Source: Vreelandella subterranea
GTDB taxonomy: Bacteria > Pseudomonadota > Gammaproteobacteria > Pseudomonadales > Halomonadaceae
DNA: 64,000 bases
Assembly: GCF_900111305.1 (NCBI RefSeq)
Contig: NZ_FOGS01000004.1
Coordinates: forward strand, 1-64,000
Reading direction: 5' to 3'
The translations under genes and the position numbers were made by a program. A model generated the notes under the pieces. The model made no database searches. It saw only the letters and a list, made by a program, of their open reading frames with translations, and was not told the origin of the DNA. Positions 26,170 through 35,072 of the stretch are shown here, one piece after another; positions within the stretch are counted from its first letter, which is position 1; each line of letters begins with the position of its first letter.

Positions 26170-26796
26170 TCAGTCAAACGTAGGCCCGCCAGCCTCGTCG
26201 CCCCAGACTTCTTCCAGGCGGCCATCACGACCACAGCTGAAGCGGTAGAACTTGTAGCGGACCGGGTTCTTCTCGTAGTAGTTCTGGTGGTATTCCTCGG
26301 CTGCCCAGAAAGTGTCAGCGGGCAGTATCTCGGTGGTTATTGTCTCGTCGAAGCGTTCGTCCATCGCTTCCTTGGAAGCTTCGGCCAGTTCGCGCTGTTC
26401 GTCATTTTGATAAAAGATCGCCGAGCGGTAGTGGTCGCCGACATCGCAGAACTGGCGGCCGACGGCGAAGGGGTCGATATTGCGCCAGTAAATGTCCAGC
26501 AACTGCTCGTAGCTGATCTGGTCCGCGTCGTATTCGACCCTGACCACTTCTATATGGTCGGTGTCACCACTGCTGACGTCGTCGTAGGTGGGGTTTTCCA
26601 GCTCGCCGCCGGTATAGCCGGAGATGGTCGCCGTCACGCCGGGCTGGCGGTCGTAAGGGGGCTCCATGCACCAGAAGCAGCCGCCGGCAAATATCGCTTC
26701 CGCGGGCGTTTCGGCCTGCAGTGAGGTGCTGGCGATGCCAAGGACGGCCGTAGCGATACCTAGTGCTAACGGGCGACGTGGTAGCTGTTGCATCAT
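26170..26796 (-). CDS. msrA: Peptide-methionine (S)-S-oxide reductase, exported
   Basis: A 208-residue MsrA. The catalytic GGCFWCMEPPYDR lies at about residues 40-52, followed by SGYTGG and YHQNYYEKNP. The first 32 residues form a signal peptide (RRPLALGIATAVLGIASTSLQA), so the enzyme should act in the periplasm, unlike cytosolic MsrA of E. coli. It reduces the S-form of methionine sulfoxide. The ATG at 26796 has GGGAG eight bases upstream. Together with msrPQ in this window the cell has two envelope repair systems. Confidence 0.93.
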   Translation of the reverse strand: MMQQLPRRPLALGIATAVLGIASTSLQAETPAEAIFAGGCFWCMEPPYDRQPGVTATISGYTGGELENPTYDDVSSGDTDHIEVVRVEYDADQISYEQLLDIYWRNIDPFAVGRQFCDVGDHYRSAIFYQNDEQRELAEASKEAMDERFDETITTEILPADTFWAAEEYHQNYYEKNPVRYKFYRFSCGRDGRLEEVWGDEAGGPTFD

Positions 26797-26893
26797 GAGG
26801 TTGACTCCCGGGAGGTGAACCATACTGTCACCACCTTCGATTTGTTAGGTTGCGGGTGGTTCACTTTCCTTGCAGGCGACAGGTATTCCTTCG

Positions 26894-27802
26894 TTAAAGC
26901 TGGCCGTGGCGTGGGGGCCATACGTCGTCAAGGGTTTTTAGCGCGGCGGCGATGGGGGGCTCGGTGGCACGATCATGTCGCCAGATAAGGCCCAGCGAAC
27001 AGGGCAGCCGAACATGGTCGGCCACGGCCAGCCCACTCTCCTGGCGTTCAGCCATGGCCAGGGCATCACGCGCCAGGCTAAGGCCCACGCCAGCGCGTAC
27101 AAGGTCAAGCATGCAGGCTTCCTGGTCGACCTGGGCGACGCGGTTCGGCGTGATGCCGCCGTCGGCCAGGCAGTGCTGAAGAAGCCGGTAGTGGACGGAG
27201 TCGGGGGGCGTGACGATCCAGGGTAGGCGTGCCAGCGACGCCCAACGCGTATCCGCAAGTCGCGCCTCCCAGCCGGCGGGGGCAATCACGTGATAGTCAA
27301 ACTGGGTCAGTTCCCGCCAGGCCAGCGCCGAGTGGCCGGTGCCTTCACCAGGCGGCGCGAGATAAAAGCCCACGTCCAGCTCGCCCTTTTCAATGCGCGT
27401 CAGTACGCGGCCGCTCATGCCGTGGTGCAGCTCGGTTTCAAGCTGTGGCGCCCTGAGCATCAGGCGGCTCAGAAAGGCCCCCAGGCGAATAAACTCCGGG
27501 TCGACGATGGTGCCAATGGTCAATTTGCCGCGCAGTGTGCTGTGCAGGGCGCTGGCGGTCTGTTCAAAGGCGCTGGCGCTGGCCAGCGCCTTTTCGGCGG
27601 CTGACAGAAGGGCAAGCCCGTCGGCGGTCAGGCTCAGGCCTTGAGGGCGTCGGCTGAACAGGGTGAGCCCCAGGCTGGCTTGAAGCTGCTTCAACTTTAG
27701 GCTTACGGCGGGCTGGGTGAGGTGCAGTTGTTCGGCGGCGCGTGACACGCTGCCAGCGCGGGCAACCGCCACGAACGCCCGTAGTGAGGCGTATTCCTGC
27801 AT
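26894..27802 (-). CDS. LysR-family regulator, probably of the adjacent dehydrogenase pair
   Basis: A 302-residue LysR regulator with an N-terminal winged HTH (LRAFVAVARAGSVSRAAEQL, TQPAVSLKLKQLQ) and a substrate-binding domain typical of the CbbR/OxyR-like subgroups. AAGGAAGG precedes the ATG at 27802. It is divergent from the MmsA/GMC operon (139 bp between starts), the classical place for its activator. In Pseudomonas, LysR regulators next to 3-hydroxypropionate dehydrogenase genes respond to that acid; the same role is inferred here. Confidence 0.88.
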   Translation of the reverse strand: MQEYASLRAFVAVARAGSVSRAAEQLHLTQPAVSLKLKQLQASLGLTLFSRRPQGLSLTADGLALLSAAEKALASASAFEQTASALHSTLRGKLTIGTIVDPEFIRLGAFLSRLMLRAPQLETELHHGMSGRVLTRIEKGELDVGFYLAPPGEGTGHSALAWRELTQFDYHVIAPAGWEARLADTRWASLARLPWIVTPPDSVHYRLLQHCLADGGITPNRVAQVDQEACMLDLVRAGVGLSLARDALAMAERQESGLAVADHVRLPCSLGLIWRHDRATEPPIAAALKTLDDVWPPRHGQL

Positions 27803-27941
27803 GGGCAACCTTCCTTAAGCGTGTTGTTATTAGCAAAGCTTATATCGTGGTTAAGAATTACTCAATTGATCGCCTCTGTTAGGCGGTTAATCTGGGGCTA
27901 TCGCCATTTTAACGATCACGACACTTATAAAGGTTACTTCA

Positions 27942-29459
27942 ATGACCACCGCGACCACGACCACTATCCAGCATTTTATCAACGGCCAGGTAAGCCAGGG
28001 CACGGGTGATGCCCAGGACGTATTCAACCCCGCGACGGGCCAGGTGAGCGGGCGGGTGTCGTTGGCCGGTGAGCACGATGTAAACGCCGCCGTGGAGGCC
28101 GCCCAGGCCGCGTTTCCTGCTTGGGCCGATACGCCGCCGATACGCCGGGCACGGGTGATGTTCAAATTCCTGGAGTTGCTCAACGCCAATAAGGACGCCT
28201 TGGCCGAGGCGATCACCAAAGAGCACGGCAAGGTGTTTACCGATGCCCAGGGTGAAGTGGCCCGGGGTATCGATATCGTCGAGTTTGCCTGCGGTATTCC
28301 CCAGTTGATGAAAGGGGACTACACCGAACAGGTGAGCACCGGGATCGATAACTGGACGGTACGCCAGCCGCTTGGCGTGGTGGCGGGGATCACGCCGTTC
28401 AACTTCCCGGTCATGGTGCCCATGTGGATGTTCCCGGTTGCCATCGCCACGGGGAATACCTTTATCCTCAAGCCTAGCCCGCTGGACCCCAGCGCTTCGT
28501 TGATGATTGCCGACCTGCTCAAGCAGGCCGGTTTGCCCGACGGCGTGTTCAACGTGGTGCAGGGCGGTAAGGACGCGGTCGAGCAACTGCTGGATCACCC
28601 CGAGGTCAAGGCACTGTCGTTTGTCGGCTCGACGCCCATTGCCAACCTGATTTACGAGCGTGGTGCCCGCCACGGGAAACGCGTCCAGGCGCTCGGCGGG
28701 GCGAAAAACCATATGGTCGTGATGCCCGATGCACATCTGGATAAAGCCGTTGATGCCCTGGTCGGCGCCGCCTATGGCTCCGCGGGGGAGCGCTGCATGG
28801 CGATCAGCGTGGCCGTCCTGGTGGGTGATGTGGCGGATAAGATCATGCCAGCGCTTGCGGAACGCGCCAAGTCGCTCAAAGTGAAAAACGGTATGCAACT
28901 GGACGCCGAAATGGGCCCGATTGTGACCCGCGAAGCGCACCAGCGCATTACCGGCTACATCGACAAGGGTGTGGCCGAAGGGGCTGAGCTGCTGGTTGAC
29001 GGGCGTGAGTTTGACGCTTCCCAGACCGGCGACGGCTGCGCAGACGGTTTCTGGATGGGCGGAACGCTGTTTGACCATGTCACCCCGGACATGACGATTT
29101 ACAAAGAAGAAATTTTCGGCCCGGTACTGGTCTGTGTGCGGGTTCCCGATGCGGCGACTGCCATTCAATTGATCAACGATCATGAGTTCGGCAACGGCGT
29201 CAGCTGCTTTACCGAAAGCGGCAGCGTGGCGCGGGAGTTTGGTCGCCGCATCCAGGTGGGCATGGTGGGTATCAACGTGCCCATCCCGGTGCCCATGGCA
29301 TGGCACGGCTTCGGCGGCTGGAAACGTTCTCTGTTTGGCGATACCCATGCCTACGGCGAGGAAGGTGTGCGCTTCTACACCAAGCAGAAGTCGATCATGC
29401 AGCGCTGGTCCGACTCGATCGATGGTGGCGCAGACTTTGTCATGCCCACCGCCAAGTAA
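27942..29459 (+). CDS. mmsA: CoA-acylating (methyl)malonate-semialdehyde dehydrogenase
   Basis: A 505-residue aldehyde dehydrogenase of the MmsA branch. It has [19 protein letters not shown] near residues 151-169, [28 protein letters not shown] and the catalytic [11 protein letters not shown] with Cys near 287. MmsA converts malonate or methylmalonate semialdehyde plus CoA and NAD to acetyl- or propionyl-CoA with release of CO2. It lies 27 bp before the GMC dehydrogenase and forms an operon with it. The pairing suggests the DddC role known in Halomonas, in 3-hydroxypropionate and beta-alanine breakdown. Confidence 0.92.
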   Translation: MTTATTTTIQHFINGQVSQGTGDAQDVFNPATGQVSGRVSLAGEHDVNAAVEAAQAAFPAWADTPPIRRARVMFKFLELLNANKDALAEAITKEHGKVFTDAQGEVARGIDIVEFACGIPQLMKGDYTEQVSTGIDNWTVRQPLGVVAGITPFNFPVMVPMWMFPVAIATGNTFILKPSPLDPSASLMIADLLKQAGLPDGVFNVVQGGKDAVEQLLDHPEVKALSFVGSTPIANLIYERGARHGKRVQALGGAKNHMVVMPDAHLDKAVDALVGAAYGSAGERCMAISVAVLVGDVADKIMPALAERAKSLKVKNGMQLDAEMGPIVTREAHQRITGYIDKGVAEGAELLVDGREFDASQTGDGCADGFWMGGTLFDHVTPDMTIYKEEIFGPVLVCVRVPDAATAIQLINDHEFGNGVSCFTESGSVAREFGRRIQVGMVGINVPIPVPMAWHGFGGWKRSLFGDTHAYGEEGVRFYTKQKSIMQRWSDSIDGGADFVMPTAK

Positions 29460-29486
29460 ACGCCGACGCGTTGCGGGAGCCAGCTC

Positions 29487-31151
29487 ATGACCGATACAAC
29501 CAACAACACCTTTGACTTCATTGTCGTGGGGGCAGGCACCGCCGGGTGTCTGCTGGCCAATCGATTGAGCGCCAACCCCGATCATCGGGTGCTGCTGATC
29601 GAGGCGGGCGGGCGCGATAACTATCACTGGATTCATATTCCGGTGGGTTACCTTTACTGCATCAATAACCCGCGCACTGACTGGATGTTCCGCACCGAGC
29701 CGGATAAAGGGCTCAACGGTCGCTCGTTGATTTACCCCCGGGGCAAGACCCTGGGCGGCTGTTCGAGCATCAACGGCATGCTGTACGTGCGCGGCCAGGC
29801 GCGGGATTATAACCACTGGGCCGAGGTGACCGGCGACGATGCCTGGCGCTGGGAAAACTGCCTGCCTGATTTTATCAAGCACGAACACCATCATCGCCTG
29901 GATAAAGGCGGCGATGCCGATGCCGAGCACCGCGACTTCCATGGCCACGGCGGTGAATGGCGGGTGGAAAAGCAGCGGCTAAGCTGGCAAGTTCTGGATG
30001 ATTTTGCTGAAGCTGCGGCACAGTCGGGGGTTCCCCGGACACGCGACTTTAATCGCGGCGACAACGAAGGGGTGGACTACTTCGAGGTCAACCAGCGCGC
30101 CGGTTGGCGTTGGAATACGTCAAAAGCGTTTTTGAAGCCGGTGCGGCAGCGTCATAACCTTACCGTTTGGCACTCGACCCATGTCAATCAACTCTTATTT
30201 GCTAACGATGGCACAACGCCACGCTGTGTGGGGGCCGAAGTGGTGCGCAACGGTGAAACGCTGCGCGTGGAGGCCCAGCAGGAAGTGATCCTGTCTGCCG
30301 GGTCGATTGGTTCGCCTCAGTTATTACAGCTTTCCGGCATAGGTCCCGCTGACCTGCTGGCCGAGCACGATATCGAGGCAGTGAGCGCCTTGCCCGGCGT
30401 GGGCGAAAACCTGCAGGATCACCTGCAAATCCGCTCGGTGTATAAGGTGCAGGGCGGTAAAACACTCAACACCTTGGCCAACTCACTGGTAGGCAAGGCG
30501 AAAATTGCCCTGGAGTATGCGCTTAAACGGACCGGGCCCATGAGTATGGCGCCCTCCCAGCTGTGCATCTTTACGCGCAGCTCAGAGGAGTACGACTACG
30601 CCAATATCCAGTACCACGTTCAGCCGTTGAGCCTGGAAGCGTTTGGTCAGCCGCTACACCCGTACTCTGCGATTACTGCGAGCGTGTGTAACCTGAATCC
30701 CAGCAGCCGCGGGACCGTCAGAATTAAAAGCCGCGACCCGCGCCAGGCACCGGCGATAGCGCCGAACTACCTGAGTACACCAGAGGATCGCAAGGTGGCG
30801 GCCGATTCGCTGCGGGTGACGCGCAGAATTGCCGAGCAGCCGGCGTTTGCCAAGTATCAGCCTGAAGAAGTAAAACCGGGCCTCGAGTATCAGAGCGACG
30901 ACGAGCTGGCACGGCTGGCAGGCGATATTGGCACGACGATTTTTCATCCGGTGGGCACCGCGCGGATGGGGCGGGACGACGACCCCATGGCGGTTGTCGA
31001 TAGCCAGTTGCGCGTCCGTGGTGTCACTGGCCTGCGCGTGGCGGACGCCAGCGTGATGCCGACGATCACCAGCGGCAACACGAATTCACCGACGCTGATG
31101 ATCGCTGAAAAAGCCGCAGGGTGGATATTAGCGGCGCGGTCATCTTACTGA
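29487..31151 (+). CDS. GMC-family alcohol dehydrogenase (probable 3-hydroxypropionate dehydrogenase)
   Basis: A 554-residue FAD enzyme. The ADP-binding motif VVGAGTAGCLLANRL is near residues 12-26, and the GMC signatures are YPRGKTLGGCSSINGMLYVR and SAGSIGSPQLLQLSGIG. The C-terminal catalytic His/Asn pair lies in HPVGTARMG and GNTNSPTLMIAEK. GMC enzymes oxidise alcohols, passing electrons to the quinone pool. Operon with MmsA and a divergent LysR matches the dddA/hpdH arrangement, so oxidation of 3-hydroxypropionate to malonate semialdehyde is a reasonable inference, not proven by sequence. Confidence 0.88.
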   Translation: MTDTTNNTFDFIVVGAGTAGCLLANRLSANPDHRVLLIEAGGRDNYHWIHIPVGYLYCINNPRTDWMFRTEPDKGLNGRSLIYPRGKTLGGCSSINGMLYVRGQARDYNHWAEVTGDDAWRWENCLPDFIKHEHHHRLDKGGDADAEHRDFHGHGGEWRVEKQRLSWQVLDDFAEAAAQSGVPRTRDFNRGDNEGVDYFEVNQRAGWRWNTSKAFLKPVRQRHNLTVWHSTHVNQLLFANDGTTPRCVGAEVVRNGETLRVEAQQEVILSAGSIGSPQLLQLSGIGPADLLAEHDIEAVSALPGVGENLQDHLQIRSVYKVQGGKTLNTLANSLVGKAKIALEYALKRTGPMSMAPSQLCIFTRSSEEYDYANIQYHVQPLSLEAFGQPLHPYSAITASVCNLNPSSRGTVRIKSRDPRQAPAIAPNYLSTPEDRKVAADSLRVTRRIAEQPAFAKYQPEEVKPGLEYQSDDELARLAGDIGTTIFHPVGTARMGRDDDPMAVVDSQLRVRGVTGLRVADASVMPTITSGNTNSPTLMIAEKAAGWILAARSSY

Positions 31152-31171
31152 CACTTTTTTACGCGATAGTA

Positions 31172-31200
31172 TTGACGTGTGCTGAAACAAGGCGCATTCT
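31172..31200 (+). promoter_or_regulatory. Candidate cold-shock gene promoter
   Basis: TTGACG at 31172-31177 is a strong -35 match. Seventeen bases later CATTCT (31195-31200) is a weak -10. Transcription from here would give a leader of about 135 bases, as cold-shock genes of the cspA type have. A short hairpin CGGGT-ATT-ACCCG (31298-31310) lies within that leader. Confidence 0.35.
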
Positions 31201-31342
31201 TCTGAGCAGTAGGTTAGCAAGTCGAACGTTGTCAGCAGTATCGAAGCGCCGCAAGCGTTGAGTCTGGTGAAAGTTTCTTGTTCTACCCACTGCAACTCGG
31301 GTATTACCCGGCTTTAAATACGCTTTATCGAGGATTTCGATC

Positions 31343-31546
31343 ATGGCAACTGGTACCGTTAAGTGGTTTAACGACACTAAAGGCTTCGGCTTCATTTCTC
31401 CGGACGACAACGGCGACGACCTGTTCGCGCATTTCTCCGAAATTCAGGCTGACGGCTTCAAAACTCTGCAAGACGGTCAGAAGGTTTCCTTCGACGTGAC
31501 CCAGGGTAAAAAAGGCCTTCAGGCTTCCAACATCAAAGTTCTGTAA
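31343..31546 (+). CDS. Cold-shock protein (CspA family)
   Basis: A 67-residue single cold-shock domain. The two RNA-binding motifs are present: [10 protein letters not shown] (RNP1-like, residues 13-22) and DLFAHFS (RNP2-like, about 26-32). It starts with the usual TGTVKWFND. The protein melts RNA secondary structure, acting as an RNA chaperone. Its long leader and strong terminator mark an independent transcription unit. Which paralogue (cold-induced or constitutive) cannot be decided. Confidence 0.95.
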   Translation: MATGTVKWFNDTKGFGFISPDDNGDDLFAHFSEIQADGFKTLQDGQKVSFDVTQGKKGLQASNIKVL

Positions 31547-31589
31547 TCTAGAGCGATGATGTGTGCCATCAGCCGATAGCTGATGTGCT

Positions 31590-31616
31590 GAAAAACCCCG
31601 CCTATGCGGGGTTTTT
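31590..31616 (+). terminator. Rho-independent terminator of the cold-shock gene
   Basis: AAAAACCCCGC (31590-31600) pairs with GCGGGGTTTTT (31605-31615) around loop CTAT, and a T run follows. It lies about 43 bp after the stop codon. Confidence 0.92.
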
Positions 31617-31643
31617 TGCTTTTCAGCGTTTGTAACCTGCCCT

Positions 31644-31698
31644 ATCTCACATCTCACATCTCACATCTCACATCTCACATCTCACATCTCACATCTCA
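31644..31698. repeat. Heptanucleotide tandem repeat (ATCTCAC, about 7.9 copies)
   Basis: Seven exact copies of ATCTCAC and a six-base partial eighth lie head to tail, with no interruption. The array sits after the cold-shock terminator and about 110 bp before the SLC13/TrkA-C transporter start. As a short-unit perfect array it could change length by slippage. It is outside any reading frame of the neighbours. Confidence 0.97.
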
Positions 31699-31806
31699 TA
31701 CCCATAAATTCCATTTTGGTCTTTAAATGTTTCTAAAAATAACTTTTTAGAATATAGGATTGGCGTCACAATACCACCATGCTTATTGGTTAAGGATGCC
31801 GTGGTT

Positions 31807-33576
31807 ATGTCACTTGACGCTTGGATAGCGGTAGGGGTGGTGCTCACCATCTTCCCGTTAATGGCTTTTACACGCCTGGGGCCGGATATTATATTGCTGG
31901 GCGCGGTGATTGTGCTATTGACGCTGGGAGTGATAGATCCCCAGCAGGCGCTGGGGGGCTTCTCCAATAGTGGCCTGTTTACCGTGGCGTTTATGTATGT
32001 GCTGGTGGCAAGCATTCGCGAAACCGGCGGCATCGACCTGATCATTCGCTATGTACTCAAACAGCCCAAGAGCGAGCGGGGCGCGCTGGTTCGCCTGCTG
32101 CTGCCGGTGGCCTCGCTTAGTGGCTTTGTCAATAATACCCCGGTTGTCGCGACCTATATTCCCGCGGTCATGAGCTGGAGCCGTCGGCTGCGCCTGTCTC
32201 CCCAGCGGCTGCTGATGCCGCTTAGCTTTGCCTCTATCCTCGGCGGCACCATGACGCTGTTTGGTACCAGCACCAACCTGGTGGTGCATGGGCTGTTGCT
32301 GGAGCGCTACCCTGAGCTAGGCATGGGGTTGCTGGATTTGGCCTGGGTCGGTGTTCCTGTCGCCGTCGTAGGATTGGGGTATCTTATTTTACTCGGGCCA
32401 CGATTGTTGCCCGCCAGGGAAGGGCTGGCCAATGCGTTTGCCAACCCGCGGGAATTCACTATTGAAATGGAAGTCGACCCGGCAGGCGTGCTGGTGGATC
32501 GCACCGTCGAAGAGGCCGGGCTACGCCACCTGCAGGAGCTGTTTCTGGTCGAGATTGAGCGCGCGGGCAACGTGGTCAGCGTCGTCGGGCCCGGCGAGCA
32601 GCTTAAAGGTGGTGATCGGCTGGTGTTTGCAGGCACCTCTGACGCAGCAGTGGAGTTGCAGCAAATCCGCGGCTTGATCCCCTCCCGGGATGGCACCTCC
32701 AGCCTGGAAAAGGAGTTTAAAGAGCGCCGCCTGGTCGAAGCGGTGGTCTCGAATCAGTGTCAGTTTATCGGCCAGCGTATTCGCGATGGTCACTTTAGAA
32801 CCCTCTATGGGGCAGCGGTACTGGCGATTTGCCGTGGCGGAGAACGGGTTAAGGGCAACCTGGGCCAGGTGCGACTGCAGCCCGCCGATGTGCTGCTGCT
32901 GGAGGCACGCCCCCCTTTTATTGAGCGGCACCGCCAGTCGCGGGACTTTTTGCTGATTAGTGAGCTCAATGGCGCGGCGCGGCCGGTGCATGAAAAAGCG
33001 CCGCTCGCCTGGAGCCTGCTGCTAGGCGCCGTGCTGCTCGCCGCGCTTGGCGTGCTGAGCATGCTCAACGCTGCCATGCTGGGTGCCGCATTGGCGCTGC
33101 TGACTGGCTGTTGTTCGGTAGGCGCTGCCAAGCGTGGCCTGGATACCCAGGTGCTGCTCACCATCGCGGCCTCCTTTGGGGTAGGGGCGGCGCTGCAGAG
33201 TTCCGGCGCTGCCGGGGTGATCGGTGGTGGGGTGTTGACCCTGGTGGCGGGTAATCCGCTGCTGCTGTTAATCGGCACCTACTGCGTGGTGGCGCTGCTC
33301 ACCGAACTGGTCACCAATAACGCCGCAGCAGTGATTGTTTTTCCGGTGGTGATGAGCGCCGCGGAGAGCTTGGGGGTTAGCCCGATGCCCTATGTGGTGG
33401 CGGTCATGTTTGCCGCCTCGGCGAGCTTTTTAACCCCTATTGGTTATCAAACCAACCTGATGGTGTATGGACCAGGTGGCTACCAGGTGGGGGATTTTCT
33501 CCGTTTGGGCAGCGGGTTGAATATACTGACGGGTGCTATAGCGCTGGCGTTAATTCCCCTGGTATGGCCTTTTTAA
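31807..33576 (+). CDS. SLC13-family transporter with two TrkA-C (RCK_C) domains
   Basis: A 589-residue membrane protein. Five to six N-terminal membrane helices include PLMAFTRLGPDIILLGAVIV, NNTPVVATYIPAVMSW and GTSTNLVVHGLLL. The central cytosolic part has two TrkA-C domains (about residues 205-285 and 300-385). The C-terminal helices include TNNAAAVIVFPV and LTPIGYQTNLMVYGPGGY. The family is often annotated as anion permease or sulfate transporter (SLT type). Regulation by ligand binding at TrkA-C domains is inferred. AAGGAT nine bases before the ATG supports this start. Confidence 0.9.
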   Translation: MSLDAWIAVGVVLTIFPLMAFTRLGPDIILLGAVIVLLTLGVIDPQQALGGFSNSGLFTVAFMYVLVASIRETGGIDLIIRYVLKQPKSERGALVRLLLPVASLSGFVNNTPVVATYIPAVMSWSRRLRLSPQRLLMPLSFASILGGTMTLFGTSTNLVVHGLLLERYPELGMGLLDLAWVGVPVAVVGLGYLILLGPRLLPAREGLANAFANPREFTIEMEVDPAGVLVDRTVEEAGLRHLQELFLVEIERAGNVVSVVGPGEQLKGGDRLVFAGTSDAAVELQQIRGLIPSRDGTSSLEKEFKERRLVEAVVSNQCQFIGQRIRDGHFRTLYGAAVLAICRGGERVKGNLGQVRLQPADVLLLEARPPFIERHRQSRDFLLISELNGAARPVHEKAPLAWSLLLGAVLLAALGVLSMLNAAMLGAALALLTGCCSVGAAKRGLDTQVLLTIAASFGVGAALQSSGAAGVIGGGVLTLVAGNPLLLLIGTYCVVALLTELVTNNAAAVIVFPVVMSAAESLGVSPMPYVVAVMFAASASFLTPIGYQTNLMVYGPGGYQVGDFLRLGSGLNILTGAIALALIPLVWPF

Positions 33577-33667
33577 GTGCGTTGTAACGACTTTAGGCCC
33601 TCACCCGCTCGCTGTTAGCGTGGGTTTGCGCTAGGGTGATGCTTTTTGCATGAAGGGATACGATGTT

Positions 33668-34333
33668 ATGACTGCTCCAGGCGAACTGGTTATTGAGCCG
33701 AAAGATGGTCAACCCGCTGATGCCTGTGTGTTGATTATTCACGGCTTGGGTGCGGATGGGCACGATTTTGAGCCGCTGGTGCCCGCATTGGCGCTGCCCA
33801 AGGGTTCCCGCGTGCGCTTTGTCATGCCCCATGCGCCACGCCTGCCGGTAACGATCAACGGCGGTATGGTGATGCCTGCCTGGTACGATATCTTGGCCAT
33901 GGATTTAGGTCGCCGTGTCGATGAGGTGCAACTCAAGAAATCGGCCGAGCGAATCCAGGTGCTGATTCAAGAGCAGATCGACGAGGGCATTGATAGCCAG
34001 CGCATTATCGTGGCGGGCTTTTCGCAAGGAGGCGCGGTCGCCTACCATGCCGCGCTGACGTTTCCTGCGCCACTAGGAGGCCTGCTGGCCATGTCGACTT
34101 ACTTTGCGACTGCCGACACGATCGACCTCGCGGAAGCCAATCGTCATATCCCGATTGAGGTTCAACACGGTAACTTTGACCCCATTGTGCCGGAAAGCCT
34201 GGGCCGTAGTGGCGCCGATCGCTTAAAAGAGATGGGCTACGCGGTCAACTTCCGCCAATACCCCATGGCCCATGCGCTCTGCCCACAGCAGGTCAATGAT
34301 ATCGGCAAGTGGCTGAGTTCGCGGCTGAACTGA
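33668..34333 (+). CDS. Carboxylesterase/phospholipase-type alpha/beta hydrolase
   Basis: A 221-residue member of the carboxylesterase 2 family. Motifs seen are LIIHGLGADGHDFEP (oxyanion), PAWYDI, the nucleophile elbow GFSQGGAVAYHAAL, HGNFDPIVP with the Asp and YPMAHALCPQ with the His. It hydrolyses short-chain esters or acyl thioesters in the cytosol; the natural substrate is unknown. The ATG at 33668 is preferred over one six codons earlier because the family begins near this point. It stands 40 bp before the antiporter-like operon. Confidence 0.92.
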   Translation: MTAPGELVIEPKDGQPADACVLIIHGLGADGHDFEPLVPALALPKGSRVRFVMPHAPRLPVTINGGMVMPAWYDILAMDLGRRVDEVQLKKSAERIQVLIQEQIDEGIDSQRIIVAGFSQGGAVAYHAALTFPAPLGGLLAMSTYFATADTIDLAEANRHIPIEVQHGNFDPIVPESLGRSGADRLKEMGYAVNFRQYPMAHALCPQQVNDIGKWLSSRLN

Positions 34334-34373
34334 TCACCTATTCGTGACCGATGCAAGGACGTAGCGAAAACGA

Positions 34374-35072
34374 ATGATAGCTTTCTTTGAGGCGATAGCC
34401 GCTTTTGATGTAATAGAAGTACTGCTGGCGCTGGGCCTGACAGGCTCGGCACTGGTGTGCCTGTTTGATCGCCATCTGGTGCGTGCCTGCTACTTTTTTG
34501 TGTTCTTTGCGGCTGCCATGACGTTGGCATGGTGGCTACTTGGCGCTCCCTGGCTGGCAGCCGCTGAACTGGGTTTGGGGTTAGGGTTAACCGGCCCGTG
34601 TTTTTTTTATGCCCTGGGCCACGTTCTTCCCAGCGCTTCCTCTTCTCTTGAGCGTGATACCTTCAGCGAGCCTGGATCCCGGGTGGCGATGCGGGTGCTC
34701 TTGGCGCTTGCCTGGTTTGGCATGGTGGGCGCCGCGATTCGCACGGTCATTGCCGACATGGCGTATTCACCCTTAGAGCACCCGTTGCTGCTTGCCGGGG
34801 TGGTGATTGCCGCCAGTGCCTTGGGCGCCTTTGCACTTCACCGTCATCTACTGCGCCGCCTGCTGGCATTTAATCTGCTCGGCTCAGGGGTGTTTATGCT
34901 GCTGGCGGGTGTGGCGGGTACCTCGGCGGCGGCCCAGGCGTTCATCAGCGTCGGGCTGGTGGTCGCCTGGCTGGGGACAATGCTGGGTGCGCTACTGATT
35001 AGGCGGCTGTTGCACCTGGAAGGCGTAGAGGCCTTGGGGCGTGACGGTAACCCCAAGGAGAGCGCTATATGA
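34374..35072 (+). CDS. MbhD-like/MnhC-like fused membrane subunit of a complex I-related module
   Basis: A 232-residue hydrophobic protein that seems to join two small subunits. The first half resembles the DUF4040/MbhD domain (LAWWLLGAPWLAAAELGLGL). The second resembles MnhC/NuoK, with LHRHLLRRLLAFNLLGSGVFMLL and QAFISVGLVVAWLGTML. In Mrp antiporters and membrane-bound hydrogenases these are separate proteins. It is the first gene of a four-gene overlapping operon (ATGA with the next gene). It is expected in the inner membrane and takes part in ion translocation, inferred from the family. The ribosome site is weak. Confidence 0.7.
   Translation: MIAFFEAIAAFDVIEVLLALGLTGSALVCLFDRHLVRACYFFVFFAAAMTLAWWLLGAPWLAAAELGLGLGLTGPCFFYALGHVLPSASSSLERDTFSEPGSRVAMRVLLALAWFGMVGAAIRTVIADMAYSPLEHPLLLAGVVIAASALGAFALHRHLLRRLLAFNLLGSGVFMLLAGVAGTSAAAQAFISVGLVVAWLGTMLGALLIRRLLHLEGVEALGRDGNPKESAI

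Noticed and set aside
27939..29948. A 669-codon open frame on the minus strand opposite mmsA and the GMC gene
   Set aside because: It lies antisense to two well-supported dehydrogenase genes, has His/Gly-rich composition typical of reversed GC-rich codons and no recognisable domain.
31644..31698. Possible CRISPR-like array
   Set aside because: The 7-base units are directly adjacent with no spacers, so it is a simple tandem repeat.
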